From an uncultured Lachnospiraceae bacterium (GTDB lineage Bacteria > Bacillota > Clostridia > Lachnospirales > Lachnospiraceae): a DNA stretch of 64,000 nucleotides. Position numbers and translations under genes: made by a program. Positions within the stretch are counted from its first letter, which is position 1; each line of letters begins with the position of its first letter. Shown piece by piece: positions 60,440-64,000 of this stretch. The notes below the pieces were generated by a model. It saw nothing but the letters and a program-made list of their open reading frames with translations. It had not been told where the DNA came from and ran no database searches. The DNA is taken from NCBI GenBank assembly GCA_910585765.1, contig CAJUES010000007.1:1-64000 (forward strand), given 5' to 3'.

Positions 60440-63037
60440 TTGAGACTGTTTCGGCAGACATGGAATCCGAATCGCATAAAGCGCAATACGATGGTTCAGA
60501 TCGTGATCGTGACACTGGCATTCCTCGCGCTTGTCAGAGTCTGGCCGTGTGGTCTGGTGCAGCGGCACACTTACTCGAGACAGCAGGCGTTCAGCCGGAG
60601 CGGGAAAGATGTTCCGGCGGGGGACAGTTTCACATCCGACGACAAAAAACTGCAGACCGTATATTTTTCGGAGGATCATATTTACCGCATCAGTCTGTAT
60701 ATGGACTGCGTGGTCAGCGGGGAGCCGACGGAGGCGCAGATCGTCCTGTTCCGCCTGTATGACAGCGGATTCTCGTGTGTTTTCGAGGAGGAGATCGACA
60801 GCAGGCGCATTGAAAAAAAAGGTGTATTGACCGCCACGCTGGATATGGATGTCGATATTGACATAGAATATTACTATGAGATCCTGATACCGGAGGAGAG
60901 CCAGGCACGCTACAGGCTCCCGGTCGCGGAAAGAAGCGCGCTGGGGCAGACGGAGAACGGCGTCCTGTACATTGACGGTATCTACAATGACGAGGAGAGC
61001 CTGATCGCCGATTTTGACTATTCCAGACCGCTGACGATCGTCGGGATCGTTCTGTGTGATATCCTGATCCTCGGCGCCGCGCTGCTGGTGTACTGCCTCG
61101 TGTACGGTATCGTGATGCTGTACGACCATCAGCCCGCGGCGAACAGGCGCAGTGTCAGAAACGGTTTTCGCGTGGGGGGCAGCATTGCGGTCGTCCTTGC
61201 GGCGCTGTTTTTGATCGTCTATTCTGTCATACTGAACCGGTTTGGCGGCGAGGTGTGGGACAGGCTTTTTTTTCTGGCGGGGATCGTCACCGCCATGCTG
61301 TGGAGCCTCTCGGCACTCTGGGTTCCCGTGTTTTTTCCTCCGAAGAAGGAGAAGCCGGTGAAGTCTGCGAGGAGCCGTGTCTCGCTGATCTGGAGAAACT
61401 ATATCCAGACGGTCAGCTTCGGGCTGCTTTTCTACGCGCTGTGCCAGTATGTCAACGCGGACAGGAATCTCTACCACTACACAAATACAAGATGGATGCT
61501 GATTTTTCTGGCAATCGCGCTGCTGATGAATTATAATGAAAGACAGCTGGTCAATGTGTTTGGCATCGCCTGGCTGCTGCTTGGCATCGCCGGGTCGGTG
61601 ATCTACTGCGGCACAGTCGGGACAGAGGAGAATGATCTGCTCCTTGCGCGGCTGACCTGCGGCGCCGTGGTGACGTGGGGGCTGCTGGTGGTCAATGCGC
61701 TTGTCTGTCTGGTGCAGTCGGCGGATCCCCGCTCATTCCGGGTCGGGGACTGGTTCATGATGCGGCTTGCGGAGTACAGAAAGCAGATGGTGTATCTCGT
61801 TTTGTGGGTGCTTTTCAGCCTGCTGATGTACGCAAACCGGTATGAGAAGGTGTGGGTGTTCACGGCGACGCTCCCGTTTTTGGCGTATTTGTTCGCGCCG
61901 CGCACGCGGGGGGGAGAGTTCAGGTTCCTGAGAAATTTCGGCAACGGGATCCTGACAAGTTTTGTGCTGGTGACTTTGTTCTGCCTGCTGCACAGACCGC
62001 ACCAGTACTGGACATACTACCGCTACGGGGGGATCTTCCACACCGTGGCGTGCACCGGCATGTATCTGGCGGTTGTCTTTGGCGTGGCGGTCGCAAAGCT
62101 CTATGGAAAGCTGAGAAAACGGGATCATTTCCTGTTTTGCTGCCATCTGGAGTACTTTGTGACGGCATGTGTGGCGGGTTTTATCCTGCTTACGATGTCG
62201 CGGACTGCGTTTCTGACCGTCACGGTGATGGTGCTTGCGGTCGCGGGCCTGGCGGCTGCGGTGCACCGCAAGCGGATCGGGCGGCTTTTCTCGGAGCTTG
62301 GGGTTTTGCTCGCAGTGTGCCTGGTCAGCTTTCCGATGATCTACACGTCTGTCAGGATGGTTCCCGCCGTCGTGAACGATCCGATCCACTACGATATCGA
62401 GATCCAGAAAAAGACGGAGACGATCTACAAGGGCGATCCGATCGACTCGGATAAGTACATGACAGTGCGGTGGTTTTTCACGACGCTGTTTGGCAGGTTC
62501 CAGACGGAGGAGGGGAGCGCGGACGCGGGAAAGATTTTGCCAAGGGAGAGCGGGGAGCTCGCCTACACGGGCAATGACCTGGCGGGGATCGTCATGCGCC
62601 GGGTTTCCGGGGACAGCGATGGGGACGACGGTTCCGGCGGGAAGACGGGGGGGGACATCTCCAACGGCAGGTTTGACATTTTTTTGGATTACATCGATGC
62701 GATCGGGCTGGATGGGCACCCTAAGATGGGACCGCTCGACAAGGAGGGCAATGAGTACACGCATGCGCACAACTCCTACCTGCAGGTGGCGTACAATTTC
62801 GGTCTGATCGCGGGCATCTTGTTTTTGATCCTGTGTGCGTTCACGCTGTGGCGGTCCGTCCAGTTTGCACTCGATTACGGGAAGAAGCGCAGCATCATAT
62901 TTGTCCCGCTCGCCATGGTCGTGGTGTTTGGCTTTATCAGCCTGACAGAGTGGGCATACCATCCGTGTATTCCGGCAGGTTTTAGCTTTATAATGATGCA
63001 GATGGTTCTGATGCGCACGAACACACAGGGAAGATAG
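60440..63037 (+). CDS. O-antigen ligase/Wzy-type membrane protein with N-terminal ectodomain
   Basis: An 865-aa protein. One helix (about 20-38) precedes an extracytoplasmic beta domain (about 40-205). Twelve or so helices follow with a large loop (about 640-755) ending in NEYTHAHNSYLQVAYNFGLIAG, which holds the histidine motif typical of WaaL/Wzy-C enzymes. These ligate or polymerise lipid-linked glycans outside the membrane. TTG 60440 has GGGGGGAG 8 bases upstream, so I prefer it to ATG 60413, which lacks a usable site. Runs of seven (61908-61914) and eight (62647-62654) Gs lie in the coding region. Confidence 0.86.
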   Translation: MRLFRQTWNPNRIKRNTMVQIVIVTLAFLALVRVWPCGLVQRHTYSRQQAFSRSGKDVPAGDSFTSDDKKLQTVYFSEDHIYRISLYMDCVVSGEPTEAQIVLFRLYDSGFSCVFEEEIDSRRIEKKGVLTATLDMDVDIDIEYYYEILIPEESQARYRLPVAERSALGQTENGVLYIDGIYNDEESLIADFDYSRPLTIVGIVLCDILILGAALLVYCLVYGIVMLYDHQPAANRRSVRNGFRVGGSIAVVLAALFLIVYSVILNRFGGEVWDRLFFLAGIVTAMLWSLSALWVPVFFPPKKEKPVKSARSRVSLIWRNYIQTVSFGLLFYALCQYVNADRNLYHYTNTRWMLIFLAIALLMNYNERQLVNVFGIAWLLLGIAGSVIYCGTVGTEENDLLLARLTCGAVVTWGLLVVNALVCLVQSADPRSFRVGDWFMMRLAEYRKQMVYLVLWVLFSLLMYANRYEKVWVFTATLPFLAYLFAPRTRGGEFRFLRNFGNGILTSFVLVTLFCLLHRPHQYWTYYRYGGIFHTVACTGMYLAVVFGVAVAKLYGKLRKRDHFLFCCHLEYFVTACVAGFILLTMSRTAFLTVTVMVLAVAGLAAAVHRKRIGRLFSELGVLLAVCLVSFPMIYTSVRMVPAVVNDPIHYDIEIQKKTETIYKGDPIDSDKYMTVRWFFTTLFGRFQTEEGSADAGKILPRESGELAYTGNDLAGIVMRRVSGDSDGDDGSGGKTGGDISNGRFDIFLDYIDAIGLDGHPKMGPLDKEGNEYTHAHNSYLQVAYNFGLIAGILFLILCAFTLWRSVQFALDYGKKRSIIFVPLAMVVVFGFISLTEWAYHPCIPAGFSFIMMQMVLMRTNTQGR

Positions 63038-63063
63038 AGGAGCCGGGAGGCAGAAAAAGTATT

Positions 63064-64000
63064 ATGAAATTATTGAATCGTATCAATCCACAGCTGGCAC
63101 AGAGAAGGATCGTGCTCGTGATACTGGATATCATGACAGTGTGTGTGGCGGGCATCGCGCCGCTGTGGATCCGCTTTGAATTGAATTACAGGGATATCCC
63201 GCAGGTCTACCTGAACTCGGCGTGGGATTTCATGATCGCAAACGTGGTCATGACGCTTGCCGTGTTCTATGTCTTTAAGCTGTACCACAGTCTGTGGGCA
63301 TTTGCGGGGACGGCGGAGGTGCAGAATATCCTGGCGGCCTGCATCCTGAGCGCGATCCTGGATTTTGCGGGGATGAAGATCCTGCGCTATCCGATCCCGC
63401 GCAGCTATTATTTTGTCTACGCGCTGGTGCTCACGGGGATCACGACCGGGACAAGGTTTTCCTACCGGATCATGCGCGGCATGCGGCACAAGGCGCAGAA
63501 CAGGAAAAACGGCACGCGCGTGATGATCATCGGCGCAGGGGATGCCGGGAATACGGTCATCAAGGAGATCACGAACAGCACCTACAGCACGATGACGATC
63601 AAGTGCATCATCGACGACGACGAGAATAAGTGGGGCAGGTTCATACAGGGGATCAAGATCGTCGGCGGGCGTGAGCGGATCGTGGAGTACGCAGCCCTGT
63701 ACGGCATCGATGAGATCTTCATCGCGATCCCGTCGGCGGACCGCAGGACGATGAAGGCGCTCGTCGAGATCTGCAAGGAGACGAGCTGCAAGCTCCGCAC
63801 GCTGCCCGGCATCTACCAGCTCGTGAACGGCGAGGTCAATGTCAGCAAGCTTAGGAATGTCGATGTCGAGGATCTGCTGGGGCGCGACCCGATCAAGGTT
63901 GATATGGAATCGATCCTGAACTATGTCAGGGGGCAGACGATCATGGTGACGGGCGGGGGCGGCTCGATCGGAAGCGAGCTGTGCCGACAGATCGCGGGGC
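63064..64000 (+). CDS. Membrane CapD/PglF-type NDP-sugar 4,6-dehydratase (cut by window end)
   Basis: Partial; 312 codons are visible and the frame is open at the edge. Four N-terminal helices (about 15-130) precede a Rossmann-like domain with VMIIGAGDAGNTVI (about 156-169). A second nucleotide-binding motif MVTGGGGSIGSELC lies near the end (about 295-308), where the catalytic SDR domain starts. This is the CapD/FlaA1-membrane/PglF type that makes UDP-4-keto-6-deoxy-GlcNAc for bacillosamine, FucNAc or QuiNAc. It would supply a second modified amino sugar beside pseudaminic acid. GGGAGG precedes the ATG. Confidence 0.93.
   Translation, partial: MKLLNRINPQLAQRRIVLVILDIMTVCVAGIAPLWIRFELNYRDIPQVYLNSAWDFMIANVVMTLAVFYVFKLYHSLWAFAGTAEVQNILAACILSAILDFAGMKILRYPIPRSYYFVYALVLTGITTGTRFSYRIMRGMRHKAQNRKNGTRVMIIGAGDAGNTVIKEITNSTYSTMTIKCIIDDDENKWGRFIQGIKIVGGRERIVEYAALYGIDEIFIAIPSADRRTMKALVEICKETSCKLRTLPGIYQLVNGEVNVSKLRNVDVEDLLGRDPIKVDMESILNYVRGQTIMVTGGGGSIGSELCRQIAG

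Overview
The window looks like chromosome from a flagellated, spore-forming-lineage Firmicute, most likely a Lachnospiraceae-type Clostridium. Supports are the mbl-flhO-flhP order known from Bacillus/Clostridia, the comF-yvyF pair, the cdaA-cdaR-glmM operon, a Spo0A-type DNA-binding domain, Gram-positive Shine-Dalgarno sites and SigA-type promoters. GC content appears fairly high for that group. The family assignment is inference; I see no rRNA, tRNA, CRISPR array, transposase or phage gene.

Region 1 (1-15.7 kb, housekeeping). An ABC transporter with most of its ATPase deleted is followed by a membrane LytM-like protein with a bactofilin, then mbl and three flagellar rod genes (flhO, flhP, flgJ-type). 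After a clear terminator come recD2, comF, the flagellar-operon zinc protein yvyF, two uncharacterised membrane proteins, the c-di-AMP synthase operon (cdaA, cdaR, glmM) and an HPr gene.

Region 2 (15.8-31.1 kb, first polysaccharide block). It encodes an RmlD-type reductase, the two GDP-L-fucose enzymes, a receiver-less Spo0A-like regulator, a WbaP-type initiating transferase, a Wzz-like copolymerase, an EpsG-type polymerase and many glycosyltransferases. One of these (28887-30020) carries bacterial sialyltransferase motifs. The block ends in an unrecognised soluble protein that converges on the window's only minus-strand gene, a GT39-like membrane protein.

Region 3 (32.7-38.9 kb) has an ABC exporter/flippase, a GT2, and an MBOAT plus SGNH acylation pair; the SGNH gene has an apparent frameshift near its 3' end.

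Region 4 (39.2-49.3 kb) is a complete CMP-pseudaminic acid pathway (PseB, C, F, I, H, G) with a formyltransferase and a PIG-L deacetylase inserted between PseH and PseG. It is followed by a giant acyltransferase-3/GT-C-like fusion.

Region 5 (49.6-64 kb) has a WecE-type aminotransferase and an acetyltransferase (likely dTDP-Fuc4NAc), an ArnC/GtrB-type GT2, several large membrane glycosyltransferase-like proteins with extracytoplasmic beta domains, an O-antigen-ligase-type protein, and the start of a membrane CapD/PglF-type dehydratase cut by the window end.

Regions 2/3, 3/4 and 4/5 are separated by palindromic repeats ending in GTTAC[A/T]GTTC-type inverted termini, each followed by a good SigA promoter. 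This suggests a cassette-like, recombining surface-glycan locus. The best leads for novelty are these repeats, the candidate pseudaminyltransferase, the formyl/deacetyl insertion in the Pse pathway, and several proteins that keep a fold but have lost catalytic motifs.
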